Shown here: positions 22,746-33,470 of the stretch, piece after piece
Numbering within the stretch: position 1 is the first letter of the stretch
Layout: each line of letters starts with the position of its first letter
Assembly (NCBI GenBank): GCA_029168955.1
Contig: JAPDOI010000187.1
Location: 186,001 to 250,000 of the forward strand
Length of the DNA: 64,000 bases
From: Aplectana chamaeleonis
Taxonomy: Eukaryota; Nematoda; Chromadorea; Rhabditida; Cosmocercidae
Reading direction: 5' to 3'
Translations under genes and position numbers: made by a program
The notes under the pieces: model-generated
Told to the model about the DNA's origin: nothing
Database searches by the model: none
Seen by the model: the letters and a program-made list of their open reading frames with translations, nothing else

Positions 22746-23436
22746 AGAAAAATATTCAAAGTCTCCTGAAGTTATGACTTTTAGCAGAATTTCTGAAGAA
22801 TACTCAACAAAAATGTAGATTCCTTGTCTTCTGTTTGTTGACCAGCTTGCATTATAACATCAATATGTGTAAACCAAAAATACGTAAATCGGAAGGTCAA
22901 CTTACCAAATTCCTTTTGCTAACAAAATATGTGACAAAGTAAATTTCAATAAAATATTCAATTCTCTCACCATCAAAACATAATTGGGGTCGTAGATAAC
23001 AATGAAAAAAAATTTTTAGACCAATAATTACTTACAGCAATCCTATTTCTGCTAGATTTTACAATTATAATAATATTCTCAAAACTCTGACTACCACTAA
23101 AATTGAAGATATTTTGAGTTTGTCGCGTGTTTGTGAAACAAATAGTGATAAATATCATAATTATATCTGCTCAAGCAATAGGCATAATTACAGGAAATTT
23201 GGGTATAATTGACGTTATTGTTTTTTGTACCATCCTCGACAAAAGCACTAAGTTAAGATTCAACGATAAATCTAATAGACGAGATATTAAAATTACTTTT
23301 GATCAAACCACACTAGAGGTTGTAAAATACCTGATCAATAAGTTCAAGCTAAATGGCGAGAAGACCAATCGTATTGTGTCTTTTTTAAACACGGAATACA
23401 GGACAAAAATAAAACTACTTCGTCATGGAGAGTTAT

Positions 23437-23884
23437 TTGAAGGCAGGGTTCACGATAAGAACGACTTTTGAGCTCTCTTCATGAGCATGTAGATTTGGCC
23501 ATCACAAAAGTAAAAATAAGCGAAAGGGCCCGGGAATTTGGTAGAAAAAGTTTAAAAAAAAGTAGAACGGCTAATTAGCGGTGTCGGCCGGTCCCCTAGT
23601 TAACGGGATTTTCATTATTACTTGCTTATCCGCTTTTTATTTTGCTGTTAAAGTAGTAAGTGGTCTCCAGAAGTGCTCGGAAATTACTTTAGAAGCAAAG
23701 TAAAAGTTGACAAAGGAGTCTTTTACACAAATCTCGATAACTGGGGGCGGTAGGACACCAAGCAATAACTTGCTCTTGCGCGTTGGTTCTCCAATTTTTT
23801 ACTCATTTCCACTTTTGTCATGGCCAGATCTAGCATTCCATGAAAAAAGCGCAACAACCGATTTTATCAAGAACACTGCCTTCA
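23437..23884 (+). mobile_element. TTAA-type element, family G (copy G1)
   Basis: 448 bp. Ends TTGAAGGCAGGGTTCACGAT and GATTTTATCAAGAACACTGCCTTCA. The interior matches 44814-45256 in the same orientation: GAGCTCTCTTCATG, then AAAAGTAAAAATAAGYG, then ATGGCCAGATCTAS. Its target sites read TTGA and TTCA rather than TTAA. It is inserted in the Penelope-like reverse transcriptase. Confidence 0.85.
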
Positions 23885-24362
23885 AAGCCGCAGTCCAAGC
23901 TCAGGAACAAAATCTGATATTTCCACATAATTGTGAATTTCACCAACCCTATATAGCCCCTGTCAAATGCGAGCTCTCAATTCCTGCGGACAAGCGAGAT
24001 ATAGGAGGAAGCCACCCTGGGGCGCCCACATCCGGAAGCCACTGTGGCACACCCCTTTTACGATCTTTCGAGCTCAGCGGCGAGATGAGCAATGGTTTCC
24101 GACCAGCAGCTCCGTTCTTCCCTTCATTCCCAGCCTCTTTCTTTATCCAGGTCGGTTCGCATACATCGGTTGCAAATGACGGAAGTTACGAGCTTTGGAC
24201 AACTCGTCCACCATGCTTCCGTAGCACAATTTCTGAGGGGTCATATTTTCGTTCTTAGGGGGTCTTTTACGATTCCAGAGACATCATTGGAACCAGTGTG
24301 AGACCGTTCTCAAGATAGGCGAAAAACAGAAAAACGACTTTGAGGTTGGACTGTGCCTTTGA
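23881..24362 (-). mobile_element. TTAA-type element H with family A interior
   Basis: 482 bp, sharing TTCA with G1. Its ends (TTCAAAGCCGCAGTCCAAGCTC and GAGGTTGGACTGTGCCTTTGA) differ from family A, but the right two-thirds is clearly family A: GACAACTCGTCCACCATGCTTCC near 24198, and AGAGACATCATTGGAA followed by AAGATAGGCGAAAAACAG near the right end. This suggests an exchange of terminal modules between families. Confidence 0.8.
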
Positions 24363-25503
24363 AGAAAAAAATTGGAAGTTTCCATATGAAGTTGTCAAAA
24401 GGTTGCAAAAGACTTTCATATTTTGTCCATTGAATAGGGCTAGCAATAACAATGGTCTAATTTGTAAGAAGTATTACCTTATGTTCCTAATGAAAGAATT
24501 GGGAAACACTTTTGATGAAGTTAACAATGCAATAGTACATGGAAATAACAATAAAGTTTATGAAGCCGTTCCAAATACAAATGAAGTTTCATTAATTCTT
24601 GAGCATAAGTTTTTCAACCTGAAGAACAAGTTGAAATTCGTAGTGGATTGTACACTTCCATTGATTTATGCCATTCCGAAGCTACATAAAAATTCCATCA
24701 AATTCAGATGTATGGCAGGAGCACGTAATAGCAGTTTGAAACCTCTGGCTCAAGAATTATGTGTGGTATTCACAACACTGAAGAAGCATTTTGTTAATTA
24801 CGCTAACATAGTTAAATCTCGGAACAGAACAATAAAAACATACTGGTCAATTGCAAACATAAATATTGCGGAGCAACTGAACTCATTTAAAAATAACGAT
24901 GCGAAACTTTATTCGGCAGATTTCACTGATATGTTCACCAACCTATGTACTTCATACTACTATTATTGGCTGTATGAGTTATTTGGTCAAAATATGCTTC
25001 AAAAAATGCTAATAAAATGTTCATCGCAAGTAACGGTTTCAAGTCTTTCTACACGGACAACCAATCGAAAAACAGTAGTTACAGATATTATACTAAACAT
25101 GACTTAATTTACTACATTGACTACCTTCTCAATAATAGCTACTGTTTATTCGGTAGCGTCGTTTTTAAACAGAAACAAGGGGTTCCACAAGGCGGTAACT
25201 TTAGCCCCATCCTAGCAGACTTCGTTTTATCAGTGATGGAGTTCAAATTTTCCAAAACTTTGTCTTTTGATCGTAATGTTTTGTATGAGCCACATAGGTA
25301 TATGGATGACCTATTAATCATTCATAACAAAGCGGAGAAATATATAGAAGACCTGTTAGCTGTTGTTTACAATAATTTGTTAGAGATCAAAAGAACCCAT
25401 AGGGACAACTTTCACACCAACTACTTAGATATCAATATAGGAATAGATAGTAACGGAATCTCGACCAATTTATACAATGAAACGGACGACTTCGATTTCT
25501 TCG

Positions 25504-25547
25504 TTAAAGGCACAGTGCGCGCTGAAAACCGAATTCCTGTTTTTGTG
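25504..25547. mobile_element. Left end of an unclassified TTAA element (J)
   Basis: TTAAAGGCACAGTGCGCGCTG starts at 25504 in the reverse transcriptase frame, and 44 bases later element A6 begins. J is either a truncated element or one interrupted by A6. I did not find its right end downstream of 26039. Confidence 0.5.
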
Positions 25548-26039
25548 TTAAAGGCAGTGTTCACGATAAAAAATGTGTTTCAGTTTCCACTAGGAATGGG
25601 TAGTGGAGGGCATACTGTATCGCTGACGTCGAAAGAACGCGTGAAAACAAGCCAGGAAAAGCTCCAAAAGAGCCCGAAGTTGCCACTTTGAGCGCAAGGC
25701 AAACCCCGAAAGCGCATCACACGCCCACCCACGTGAACAAACGAATGCTCGAAATCGTCAGATGAGCGATGATTTCCAATCATTAGCCCTGTTCTTCCCT
25801 TCATTCTCAGCTTCTCTCTTCACTCAGGTCAGCTCGCATAGATCGGCTGCAAAAGACGGAAGTTACAAGCCTCGGACAACTCGTCCACCATTTTCCTTAG
25901 CTCAATCTTTGAGGGACCATAACTCCGTTCCCAGAAGGTCTCGAACGACTTCAGAGCCATCATTAGAATCAGCATGGGGCGCTTTTCAAGATAGGTGAAA
26001 AAACGGAAAAACGATTTTCATCGTGAACTCTGCCTTTAA
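25548..26039 (-). mobile_element. TTAA element, family A (copy A6)
   Basis: 492 bp. Ends TTAAAGGCAGTGTTCACGAT and ATCGTGAACTCTGCCTTTAA. The interior is very similar to A4 (same orientation), with CAACTCGTCCACCATTTTCC near 25878. It provides the last 60 codons of the open frame that reads through from the reverse transcriptase, so that part of the frame is not retroelement protein. Confidence 0.88.
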
Positions 26040-26974
26040 ATCGTTCAAGTGGGCCTTGATAAGGCCATTCACGAAGTCTGTAATCTTAAAATCGAACCAA
26101 AATGGAGTTTTCTCCAGTTGAAAACGTCTTTCTGGGTTTGGGGGTTGGTCTTTGGGTCGATCATCTCTTACGTCCGTTCACCTAATGGGAAACGAAAGGG
26201 ATTGATTAAAAAGTGATATAGTAAGAATGCGTGGAAGTTGATGAAATATATCATATGATTACGTCATGAATGCCTTTCCTGCACATATCGGGCAACGTTT
26301 TCTCCCTTGAAAATCAGGTGAAAGAAAGATGAACGGGAATTGATCGGGAGATCACGGGTCAGCACAGCGATTCGTAGCGATCAACTGTTCCACTCTCATG
26401 CGTCGATTCGTCGAATGGGGTCTGAAAACGAAGAAACAGGGGTCCGGAAAAGCAGTTTTCAGTAACTTTTAGCGGTTTTTTGAATGTGGCTGTTGTGTAA
26501 GGTACTAAAGCTTTCTAAATATAGCGAGAACTCAGAAACAAATTTCATCGCGAACGATGCCTTTGAGAAATTCCCGCAGTCAGATTCAGAACTTTCTGTT
26601 CTCATCAAGGCCTCAACAATATATTTACGGAGAACTTGAAGATAGCAACTGTCTGTTCTGAGGTGGGATTTTCATTGATAAATTGAAAGAGTTGAAAAAC
26701 TCACTTTTGCATAATGGATACTCTTCTGAATTCATTACTGTGAGCATAGTCAAATGTATCTATCGCAACAAAAAGTTTCATATAAATTTCTTCTGCCAGA
26801 TGATCACAATAACATAAAAAAATTCTTGCTGCTATTTTATGAGCGCTAGGGATAGCTACGCTCTAATCTTGATGCTGATTCCTCCCCATACCACCATTTG
26901 TTTGACTACCTACGTGGTTTGAATTTACCGATCCCATTTTGTTTTGGACTCATTGGTTCTCCCCATCTTCAAAA
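26040..26974. other. No recognisable gene; orphan element end
   Basis: AATTTCATCGCGAACGATGCCTTTGA at 26540-26566 looks like a right end of a TTAA-type element, without a visible left partner. No supported coding region. Confidence 0.4.
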
Positions 26975-27640
26975 CCTATTTTGTAATCCAAAACGCACAC
27001 TGATCTCCGGAAAATCTCGAAATGGGCCTCATAATCGCGTTCAGCTTCCAAAACAACCTCCTGAGCGAAGTTTGGATACAATAACATTTACCAAACTTCA
27101 CACAGAGTGATAGCGTGATTTTCGGTCAGGTGTTATTTATATGGGTTAGACTGATCTGAAAGCGTTTCGAAAAAATGTTCCAGATCAATCTCAAAATCCA
27201 GTAGGGTTACTTGGCGCGCTGATCACGAATCTGGAGTTTATTTGTCTGATTTTTCGAAGTTACCGACTTGATTCGTCCTAAAGCTGCCCAACGGGAGAAA
27301 TTTGAGAAGACAAAACGCTACTTTTGAAATTTCCGTAATTCTACGGCGGAAGTTGCTCAAATTGTTTCTGTGGGGGGGGGCTTGTAAGTGCTTAACACAA
27401 ATCTGAGGTCTTTTTGTCGATTTTTCACAAATAACAGTAGATTACGGTGGGTATACGGTAGTTTGGTCAAGGCCTCAGATTTGGCTCAAAATTTGTATGT
27501 GGGGGTTACTCAGCGTCCTTCCTGAATACAAACTTGGGGCTTTATTATCGGTTTCTGAATGACTGAAGTAGTCTTTGCCTCCAAAGTAGCATGGAAAATA
27601 TCCTAAACTTTAGCAAACATCAGAATTTCGATAAACGGAC
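26975..27640. repeat. Family K repeat, internal copy without ends
   Basis: Parallels 55660-56200: CCTCATAATCGCGTTCAGC, a CCAAACTTCACACAG block, CTGATCACGAATCTGGAGTT, GATTACGGTGGGTATACGGTAGTTTGGTCAA and TGTGGGGGTTA occur in the same order in both. It lacks the terminal inverted repeats of the complete copy. A G-run occurs at 27372-27381. Confidence 0.7.
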
Positions 27641-29439
27641 CCCATATGCGCGTTCAACACCTTCTCAGACAAACTAGGGATCGGAGCGCCGTAGAATACG
27701 TCAGATATGGATCGGGCGCACGGACAGCCGGTGCAGCTGCCGAAAATGCCAGCGCTGGATTTTAGCCGGCAGGCTGTACAAGCGCCGACCTTCTGCCGTC
27801 ATTATCATGAAATCACGTCATTGATCAACTTTCCATTCGACTCGTGTCAACTCGACAACGCTTGCTCTTTCTCCTTCACTGTCCTCTCGTGCGTTCTCTC
27901 TTCAGTTGTTCGGTTTTTTTCGCTTGTATAATGTTCCAGTCTGTCTTCGGGTACTAATCCCGTTATTGAACTTCACTTTGCTCTTAGTGAGCATTTTTGG
28001 TGGTTTTTGAACAACTGTTGAACGGGACTTTTCACCTGAACTCCGAAATCTTCGAAAACCTAGCACTCGACCTCAGGTTTGCTTCCGGCAACGATTCGAA
28101 GCCCACGACCACTCACAAAAATTCAAATTTATAAAAGGAATATCTAATGCGCAAACCGTTAGAGAAATATAAATTTTCGAATGGCTGATTGCCTCTAGCT
28201 GACACGTACTCTCGATGAGAACACAAAATAGATGAGACCGGAGCTATAGAGTAGTCGAAAATTTTCAGAACGATAAAATTATTGAATCCGAAGAGGGCTA
28301 GTTGTCGACTGTGTCGCGGTCTCGCAGTGCAATGCGAGACGACACGATACATCTTCCAGCTGACTCTAAATAGCGGGCAGATTGCAAAAAAAAACATGGA
28401 TTGGTCGAGACACGGGTGCGAAACTGTCGCGCGAAGTAGATCCCACTAGCTTCATCGCGCGCATTGGCTGACAGTGCTGGGTGCGATCTATCGCTGTACT
28501 GGGCACGGCGGATTGAGCCAGTCCTTCCACCGCATCTCGACGCCACGACGCAACTATGCACTGGGCCTAAGCAGCACGCTCGGAAGCACTGATATCAGTA
28601 CCTCATTAATGATATCTCGGCGCGTACGCAACGTACCCTATATTTCGAAGCCAAATTTTCTCTGTTCCCTCGTGTGTTTGTGCGGGGCGAGGATAGAGAG
28701 AGTGAGGTAATGAGGGGTTAAGGAGACGCAGCAAGACGCGCAATGAACGGAAATAAATTATACTTCGAAACAGATAGGATCTGGCTTCCTACAAAAGGAA
28801 CACAGACGATACACCATCACTATTTATGTGACGATATTGGCAGTTTTAGTGTTTTTGATTCATTCGTACATTTACCTTATGTGGTTTTTTGAATATGCGG
28901 TCAATTTTGGAAGAGGAGAATTGAATATTTAGCCCCTTAACAAATGTTCAAGTATTCGTAAATAATATGGAGATGATTCAAATATTTGCATAAATACTCC
29001 GAATATCCTTTCAAATCCCCTCAAGGGCAGTGTTGCAATTTTTCCATTCGTTCGAGAAAAATCTGATGTGCCCCATTTGACCTTAAAATTCATTCAATTT
29101 TTTTGATAAACGAGATATTCGATAACATCATTCATTCAAAAATTTCAAAGACGTCTTGTTTGAACGTATTCTTACCTTCAGTAAATTTAGAAAGGCTATC
29201 TTCGAGAAACACACATATTCGGGAACATTCAAAAGAATATATCCAAAATATTCGTTTCATCGAGATGTTTTAAATTACGATTATCGGACAGTTCCTTTGT
29301 GACTTTGCCACTTTCACAGTGCACAATATGCCAAAACGTTCTCTGCTCTGTTACCGGACTTATTCGTACCAGATTTGGTTTTGAACTGGCCATGCGCGCA
29401 ACCGCTTTTTCAAAATTTATGTTCAGAGTGAACGTAGAA
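27641..29439. other. No recognisable gene; some GC-rich repeat-like text
   Basis: 28380-28720 contains GC-rich sequence weakly similar to 9265-9400. A 94-codon minus-strand frame at 28113-28397 and a 74-codon plus-strand frame at 27707-27931 show no motif. No RNA gene seen. Confidence 0.4.
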
Positions 29440-29730
29440 ATTAGCTCCAAATGGCATTGAAAAGAGTGTAAAAAGTTGGTGTTAACCCTCAAGAATGGTT
29501 TGAAATGGTTCGCTGGTTCTCGAGAAAATTTTAAAAAGCCGCTCGATTTTGGTGTGAAACTCCCTTCTTTCAATTGGCGTCCACGATCTTGTGGGTACTC
29601 TTTAAATTGAGCTAGGAAGCTCATTTTTGGATAGGAGGCTGGAAATGGATGCAGGTCGCTCCTATTCCAATTTGAAGTTGATACCTTAACTCTTAAGGGT
29701 AATTTCAAAATCGAGGGTTTACATACTAAA
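29440..29730 (+). repeat. Repeat shared with 35230-35480
   Basis: Both loci contain, in order, GAATGGTTT-GAAATGGTT, GAGAAAATT, GATTTTGGT, TTGGCGT-CACGATCTTGTGG, GAGCTAGGAAGCT and TTTGAAGTTG. The 192-codon minus-strand frame at 29229-29807 spans this repeat and is not supported as a gene. Confidence 0.7.
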
Positions 29731-29877
29731 TTAGCCGTGGAGCGCAAAAACTGATGGGGCATGTTACGGCTGTGGAGAGCAGAATATGTGGGTGGATCTG
29801 CAGCCAATTAACATAGGTCATTGGGGGTAAGTAATGAAGCTGTCTGATTTCGTACTCATGACACTTCATCGGTCGAT

Positions 29878-30170
29878 AATCAATAATATCGATTTTCGCT
29901 GATATTGCACAAATTGCGACGAGGAGTGGTAATTTTTGATGGGTATGGATCTCTTGGTTTGGGAATTTTACTCATCAAACATTATCGATTAATACCAATC
30001 AATAATATCGTGTTTTTGCCTGTTGCACAAACTGTCGCGATGAGTGTTGATTGTTGATGGTCTAAGAACCTTGCTTGGGAAATTCTCCTCATCATGCAAA
30101 ATCGAATCTTTATGATCAATAATATCGATGTTTCACCTGTTGCGCAAAATGCGGTGGTGAGTGCTGTTTT
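29878..30170 (+). repeat. Tandem array, 2.5 units of about 118 bp
   Basis: AATCAATAATATCG recurs at 29878, 29997 and 30114 (periods 119 and 117), each followed by a CCTGTTGC-CAAA block, a GAGTG block and a TGGG-AATT-CTCATCA block. The third unit is incomplete. Confidence 0.8.
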
Positions 30171-30312
30171 TTAAGATTGTGCGTCACAAGTTTCAGAAGT
30201 TTTACTCATACAGCGATATCGTCTGTTAGTTGTTTCATCTCTCCAAAATGGAAATCTTTGAGGGAAATTCATGTCAGAAAGGGAACCTTCAGGAAAAATA
30301 TGTGAAACTTCC

Positions 30313-30898
30313 GAAAATTTAGCTTCCTGGCAAAAGTAGCGATTCGGTAATGTCAAAAAAAGTTTCAAAATGTCTTAAAATATCTCAGAAATGAATTGGC
30401 GTAACATAGCCTGAAGTAGTAAAAAAGCTAGCAAATGGAGTGAAATAACTAAAAATACGATTTAAGAATACGAAACTAACTAGCGATAAGTAAAGACAGA
30501 AGGATCAGATTTTACAAGCTTCTCCGTTAAACTGATCAACGAAAAATCAAGCGTGCAACTGTAACATGAAGTCATTTTTGAAATCTGTAATAAGGGAATC
30601 AGCATAGGTCAAGCTAGCTGAACACAACGCTCCATTCCATCTCGCGCTTGATTTCGCTTCGATAAGTTCAACGGAGAAGCTCGCAAAATCTGATTCCTCT
30701 GTCTTTACTAATCGTTACTTAATTTATTATTGACCGCCAAATCGTATTTTTAGTTATTTCACTCCATTTCCTAGCTTTTTTTACTACTTCAGGCTATTTT
30801 ACGCCAAATCATTTCTAAGATATTTCAAGATATTTTTGAAACTTTTTTTTGACAGTACCAAATCTTTACTTTTGCCAGGAAGCTAAATTTCCAGAAAT
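30313..30898. repeat. 0.6-kb palindrome, family L (L1)
   Basis: The left arm 30313-30556 is mirrored by 30641-30898: TTTAGCTTCCTGGCAAAAGTA against its complement, CAGACAGAAGGATCAGATTTT against AAAATCTGATTCCTCTGTC, and AATCAAGCG against CGCTTGATT. The arms diverge by roughly one base in ten. Same family as 36931-37609. Confidence 0.85.
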
Positions 30899-31374
30899 CT
30901 TTGATTTCTCCCAATTACGCTTTGCGCGAGATTCCTTCTGATGCATGATTCGGCTTTGATGAGCGTTTTCCAAATCCATTTACAACAATTTCACCACATT
31001 CTAGTGATTACGTTATCTGCATATTAATACCAACAAGGGCCAAGTCAGCCATTTTAACCATCTGAAAAATTTATTCGAAAGCCGGATCCAATAAAACAAT
31101 TTGCACCGCTTTTTACACAAATTTATAATTTGCCAACGGCACAAAATTCTCACAGAAGTCTAGAAGTTTTTCTTCCCAAAGTGTTCCATGTTTAGGACCC
31201 GATATCGTGAGATCTTTATCACCGGTGAGGCTGCTTTCCTACTCCCTAGTATGTTCAGAGCTTCAGCCGCTTACCTCTGCTGGAGAAAGGCGATGTGTGA
31301 ATGTAACAAAACGCTCTTCATATCTTTTATACCCTACCTTTTATCAGTTGGGTATCATCAATTTTAAAATTTTG
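30899..31374. other. No recognisable feature
   Basis: AT-rich sequence, no supported gene or repeat. Confidence 0.4.
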
Positions 31375-31525
31375 TGGCTTGCGGCGAGCCAATATCCGCG
31401 CTGAGTGTGCGTCGCACCCTGCATGGTTCGCCGCTGGCCGACACTCTCCAAATGTTGGGCGCCGGCCGTCGTTCTCGGCATAGAGGTTCGCCGGCCATCG
31501 CTCTCAGTACCGTGAGAACCGTGAA
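31375..31525 (-). repeat. GC-rich repeat, inverted copy of 40925-41060
   Basis: GGTTCGCCGCTGGCCG-ACTCTC-AATGT-GGGCGCCGGCCGTCGTT-TCGGCATAGAGGTTCGCCGGCC reads as the complement of 40930-41040 almost word for word. GGTTCGCC-GGCCG words occur twice. Base composition is far more GC-rich than the surroundings. Function unknown. Confidence 0.75.
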
Positions 31526-31796
31526 GTTGCTTACCGTGAGAATTTTGTGCCGTTGGCAATTTATAATCGCCTGCATTTTACTACAAGCCAATGCCTTAAT
31601 CTTTTTTTGCGAGCACATCTTTCAAAAATCCTTTTGTAAAATTTAGACTAATTCGCCTTACATTTCGGAAGTGCACGCCATCGCACAACTTACCAACCAG
31701 CAAGTATCTGTAGAACATGAAATTCTAACACTGAAAATGGGGTGAAGCTGTCTCCAATTCTTTCACCTAATATGGAGACTTGCATTTTATGATCCG
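31526..31796. other. No recognisable feature
   Basis: No gene or repeat seen. Confidence 0.4.
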
Positions 31797-31799
31797 TAA

Positions 31800-32151
31800 G
31801 GCGCTATCCATATTACTCAACGCTAGCGCGGCACACGCGTGCCGCGCTGGCGTGGCGTTTGTGTATGAATGGCTTGACGCCCCGCCCGCGCGTCACGCTC
31901 CGTCCGCTCCGCAATGGCGTCGCCGCTGCACTATTCATACTGCTACCTGGAACGCCTTGGCGTTTTCATCCACTGATATTATTTATCGATCTTCTCATTC
32001 ATTCCAGCTTCACCGCTCCGCCATGGAGTCGCCGCTGGAGTATTCATAGTCTCCGCAAGCGCGGCACGCGCGTAGAAAGTATTCATACACAAAAGCCACG
32101 CCAGAGCGGCACGCGCGTGCCGCGCTGGCGTTGAGTAGTATGAATAGCGCC
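31800..32151. mobile_element. Harbinger-like MITE with TAA target duplication
   Basis: 352 bp with inverted ends GGCGCTATCCATATTACTCA / TGAGTAGTATGAATAGCGCC, flanked by TAA at 31797-31799 and 32152-32154. Subterminal GCCAGCGCGGCACGCGCGTG blocks pair between arms. A 3-bp TAA duplication and GG-starting ends fit the PIF/Harbinger group. No transposase is present. The interior has TATTCATA words and GC-rich inverted blocks, giving open frames on both strands that are not genes. Confidence 0.82.
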
Positions 32152-32154
32152 TAA

Positions 32155-33265
32155 GGCGAGTGCAAAAAATTCCCTGATCTTTCCAATGAGTTAGAACCCC
32201 TGGGTAGGTGGAAACTGAAAGTGGGTGTGTTTTTTCAATCCCTCCACCATCGGAACTAGCTCCGGATTTTTCTCTTTCCACCAGTGCTCGGAAAATCTTT
32301 AAATTTAGAATTATTTGCTAACCCGATTACTCGGTCTCTTGGAAGAGCTGAATTGACGATTTATATGTAGCTGAAATGACAAAGAAATTCTGAAGTGCGC
32401 GCCAGAATAACATAAAAAGCTGTACTCTCACCCCATCTCTTTACTCTCAGAGGAACGGCTTGTTGTGGCAACGAAATCTCTTGTGAGCCCGCCCTTTAAA
32501 ATCTCCTCCTCCCTGTTGCTCCGTTCTCTCCTTCGAATCCTAACTAATACAATTTTGCACGACATATTCTTCCATCCTCGATTGTCCCCACTATTTACCG
32601 ATCACAACCATCGAGAACTCTATCATTCTACCGAACAGGCCAGAATGTGCCAGGCCAAAATCAGGCATTCAATGCGCTTTTGCCACTGCTTCGTAATTTT
32701 GGTAACATTTGGAGGCCTACGCACTGTTTTGGGAGGGGAACTTCAAAACACAATTCATCGTTGAAAGGGCTTTTGAGCGATAATGAGAACATCCTGTGAG
32801 TCAACTGTTGTAAATATTTTATGTCTTTTCGAAAATACGGGAACCGTTTGAATTCTTTATGTCAATTTCTCCATCTATAGCGCAGGAGGGATTATTACTA
32901 CCACATGTTCTGAATTTTTTCAGAAGCGCGAATTCAGTAATGGTTTGTACAACGTCGAATATAACACCAAGAGAATGATATACGCCGACACCTGCGGCAT
33001 TTGCTGTGATTAGGTCTCAAATCGCCTAAAATCATCGAAGTCCGCGGTTATTTTTATGTCAATGTTTTTGTTGTTAATACGTCGATGAGTGAGATAAAAA
33101 TTTTTGAGCATTCGTAGTTTGTTATCACATTGTGGAGTTCTACCACATGAATAGAGGTCTCAGATATGTTGCCGTAGGAGTAAAAGGCTCGGAGCCGACG
33201 TCGACGGTGGTAACAGAAGCACCTGAAAAGCAGGGCACAGAAGGCGGTTACAGACTCTTTAAAAT
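32155..33265. other. No recognisable gene
   Basis: Open frames up to 100 codons (32465-32764) lack motifs and a persuasive splice context. No repeat identified. Confidence 0.4.
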
Positions 33266-33470
33266 AGCGGGAACAGAGGCTGCGAAAGCGGTTGCAGCGG
33301 CACCTGCGGGCTGGAGCAGAGGCACCGAACACGGCTGCAGGGGGCTTTGAAAGGGCTGGAGCAGGGGCACGAAAGGCAGCAGCAGGGGCGTCTTAAAAGT
33401 GCCGGAGCAGGGGCACCGAACGCGGCTGCAGGGGCATTGAAGGCAGCAGCAGGGGAACGACTCCGCCCAC
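33266..33470 (+). repeat. GC-rich degenerate minisatellite (Gly/Ala/Gln-like coding)
   Basis: Units near 45 bp alternate GGCTGGAGCAGRGGCAC and GGCAGCAGCAGGGG words. The pair GGAGCAGRGGCACCGAAC-CGGCTGCAGGGG at about 33310 and 33403 shows a higher-order repeat of roughly 93 bp. Translated forward, it gives alanine- and glycine-rich text in two different frames. It could be a decayed low-complexity exon, but frame continuity is poor. Confidence 0.55.

Larger units (their letters stand above)
22250..25503 (+). mobile_element. Penelope-like retroelement with upstream GIY-YIG (Naiad-like), decayed
   Basis: A retroelement remnant on the plus strand. From 5' to 3' it has a GIY-YIG endonuclease remnant (about 22320-22745), a degenerate linker with fragments at 22800-23440, two inserted MITEs (23437-24362), and a Penelope-type reverse transcriptase (24363-25503), cut at the 3' side by another TTAA element. 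Most Penelope elements carry the GIY-YIG domain after the reverse transcriptase. The Naiad/Chlamys clade has it before. Motif wording (IPKLHKN, MAGARNSSLKPLAQ, GVPQGGNFSPILAD) also fits Naiad. The 5' and 3' ends are not resolved. Whether the nuclease and reverse transcriptase fragments come from the same copy is inferred from order, strand and spacing. Confidence 0.75.
23127..25503 (+). pseudogene. Penelope-like reverse transcriptase, interrupted
   Basis: Copies element RNA at a nick in DNA. The frame from 23127 runs to the MITE insertion at 23437 (TKIKLLRHGELFE) and continues in the same phase after the second MITE at 24363 (EKNWKFPYEVVKRL). Motifs: FCPLNRASNNNGLICKKYY (family form is ADKAANN), YAIPKLHKNSIKFRCMAGAR, SLKPLAQEL, YSADFTDMFTNL (motif A with the catalytic Asp) near 24915, KQGVPQGGNFSPILADF (motif B) near 25180, and RYMDDLLIIH (catalytic DD) near 25300. 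A frameshift lies near 25000-25015, between motifs A and B. The thumb and 3' end are lost at 25504. Catalytic residues are intact, so the copy is not extremely old. Confidence 0.88.

Noticed and set aside
24092..24301. Protein-coding exon conserved among several loci
   Set aside because: The similarity is nucleotide-level family A repeat sequence on both strands, not a protein signal.
29229..29807. 192-codon minus-strand frame as a gene
   Set aside because: Most of it is the repeat shared with 35230-35480, where the equivalent frame is not kept.
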